Assembly: GCF_014117325.1 (NCBI RefSeq)
Contig: NZ_CP059732.1
Span: 1,550,001-1,614,000 of the forward strand
Source of the DNA: Spirosoma foliorum
GTDB taxonomy: Bacteria; Bacteroidota; Bacteroidia; Cytophagales; Spirosomataceae
Reading direction: 5' to 3'
DNA: 64,000 nucleotides
Positions 63,150-64,000 of the stretch are shown here, piece after piece; within the stretch, counting starts at the first letter, position 1; each line of letters starts with the position of its first letter. The notes under the pieces were generated by a model. That model made no database searches and was not told the DNA's origin. It was given only the letters and a program-made list of their open reading frames with translations. The translations under genes were made by a program, and so were the position numbers.

Positions 63150-64000
63150 ATGCCTTTCCTTTTCTTGTTAATTGTTCAAATTATTTATTCGTGTAATTCC
63201 TTTGCCCAACAAGTTGGCGATAGCTCAGTTGTAATTAGTCACAACAATCCCTTTTATTTTGAAAAAAATAAAAAATTATTTATTCCAATAGGAATCAATT
63301 TGTGTTGGCCTGAGACTAATGATAATTCTGAATTTAAAAGTATGGAAGATTATTTTCAGAAGTTATCTGCTAATAAAGGAAACTATGTTCGTATTTGGCT
63401 TAGCACACCATTTTGGGAGATTGAAAAAAAAACTCCTGGGAGTTATGATGAATCAAAAATTGATAGACTTAAAAAATTACTTTTATTAGCTCATAAATAC
63501 AATATTTATATAATGTTTTGCTTACACCATTTTAGGAATATATCTTTAACCCAAAGAAGCTTTTACAATAAAGTAAATTATAGTAGTTTGTTTTCTAACA
63601 TAAACGAATATTTTTCATTAGATACGGGGAAGGAATTGTATATTAAGCGTGCTTCTTTAATTTTAAATACATTTTCTTATGACTCTAATATTATTGCTTG
63701 GGAACTATGGAATGAAATTGACACAGTTGATGGGACTGTTTGGGAAGATTGGACTGCCTATATGCTTCAATATTTTTCTAATAATTTTCCTAAACTTTTA
63801 TTTACCCAGAGTTTAGGAAGTTATGATGATGCTAGAAAAGAGAACACCTATAAAAACATTTTGTCTTTAAACCATAACAAAATTTCCCAAGTTCATAGAT
63901 ACTTGGATTCAGGTGCAAGATGGCCAGTAGTCCGTAGTTGTTTTATGGACTCCGTGTGTGGGCAGGCAATTTTTAATATACGGTCCTACCATATAAATAA
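63150..64000 (+). CDS. Secreted GH5-like glycoside hydrolase, 3' end cut by the window
   Basis: The frame opens with a signal peptide (MPFLFLLIVQIIYSCNSFAQ) and remains open for 283 codons to the edge. The segments FIPIGINLCWPE, NYVRIWLSTPFWE and especially IIAWELWNEIDT match the GH5/mannanase-type (beta/alpha)8 barrel, where the NE pair holds the catalytic acid. A second Glu would be further on. As part of a polysaccharide locus it may trim or release the polymer. The end and full length are unknown. Confidence 0.8.
   Translation, partial: MPFLFLLIVQIIYSCNSFAQQVGDSSVVISHNNPFYFEKNKKLFIPIGINLCWPETNDNSEFKSMEDYFQKLSANKGNYVRIWLSTPFWEIEKKTPGSYDESKIDRLKKLLLLAHKYNIYIMFCLHHFRNISLTQRSFYNKVNYSSLFSNINEYFSLDTGKELYIKRASLILNTFSYDSNIIAWELWNEIDTVDGTVWEDWTAYMLQYFSNNFPKLLFTQSLGSYDDARKENTYKNILSLNHNKISQVHRYLDSGARWPVVRSCFMDSVCGQAIFNIRSYHIN

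Noticed and set aside
1..64000. CRISPR arrays, prophage, restriction or other defence genes
   Set aside because: I saw no regularly spaced repeats, phage structural genes, Cas or restriction motifs in the window.

Overview
The window reads as chromosomal DNA of an environmental Bacteroidota bacterium, most likely a Cytophagales member of the Spirosoma type. This is inferred from gene families: a PorU-like type IX secretion protease with a C-terminal sorting domain, an Oar-type TonB-dependent receptor, stand-alone LytTR regulators, stacked PAS kinases, Crp/Fnr regulators with degenerate nucleotide sites, and almost no Shine-Dalgarno signals. No genome comparison could be run.

Layout. 1-4 kb: a cut-off, frameshifted GH127-like arabinofuranosidase and a three-part esterase/GH9 cellulase. 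4-13 kb: a tRNA-Arg, then minus-strand genes including a glycerophosphodiester phosphodiesterase, a large TonB-dependent receptor, a purple-acid-type phosphatase and a phosphodiesterase-like/alkaline phosphatase fusion. Together the phosphatases look like an organophosphate-scavenging set. 13-31 kb: accessory and regulatory genes (Crp/Fnr regulators, EamA transporter, ECF sigma with a putative anti-sigma partner, a seven-bladed propeller protein, a 1241-residue PAS histidine kinase, YtxH protein, flavin reductase), with long gaps holding hairpins and two gene remnants. 31-42 kb: a PorU2-like protease coupled to a GT-C-like membrane protein, a divergent OmpR/HAMP two-component pair, an EEP-family hydrolase and an M81 peptidase. 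42-45 kb: an IS element with a frameshifted transposase, lying between two paralogous LytTR genes.

45.5-64 kb: a surface polysaccharide locus, all on the plus strand. It starts with an Ala-rich secreted protein and a beta-barrel. Then come a YjbH-like outer-membrane protein split over two genes, a Wza-like export lipoprotein, a Wzc-like copolymerase/tyrosine kinase, a priming sugar transferase, glycosyltransferases, a flippase, an MptE-like (DUF115) protein, a Wzy-like polymerase and a secreted GH5-like hydrolase that runs off the end. Inside lies a tight cassette of cyclase-family hydrolase, CMP-sugar-type cytidylyltransferase, 2-hydroxyacid dehydrogenase and SDR. It suggests an unusual CMP-activated acid, with no recognisable synthase in the window. 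Base composition drops sharply from about 57.5 kb onward, as expected for exchanged strain-specific polysaccharide genes.

Recurrent intergenic features are long inverted repeats with 18-37 bp arms at many gene ends. Two of them share the outer sequence TGTAGC(G/C)TGGAC.
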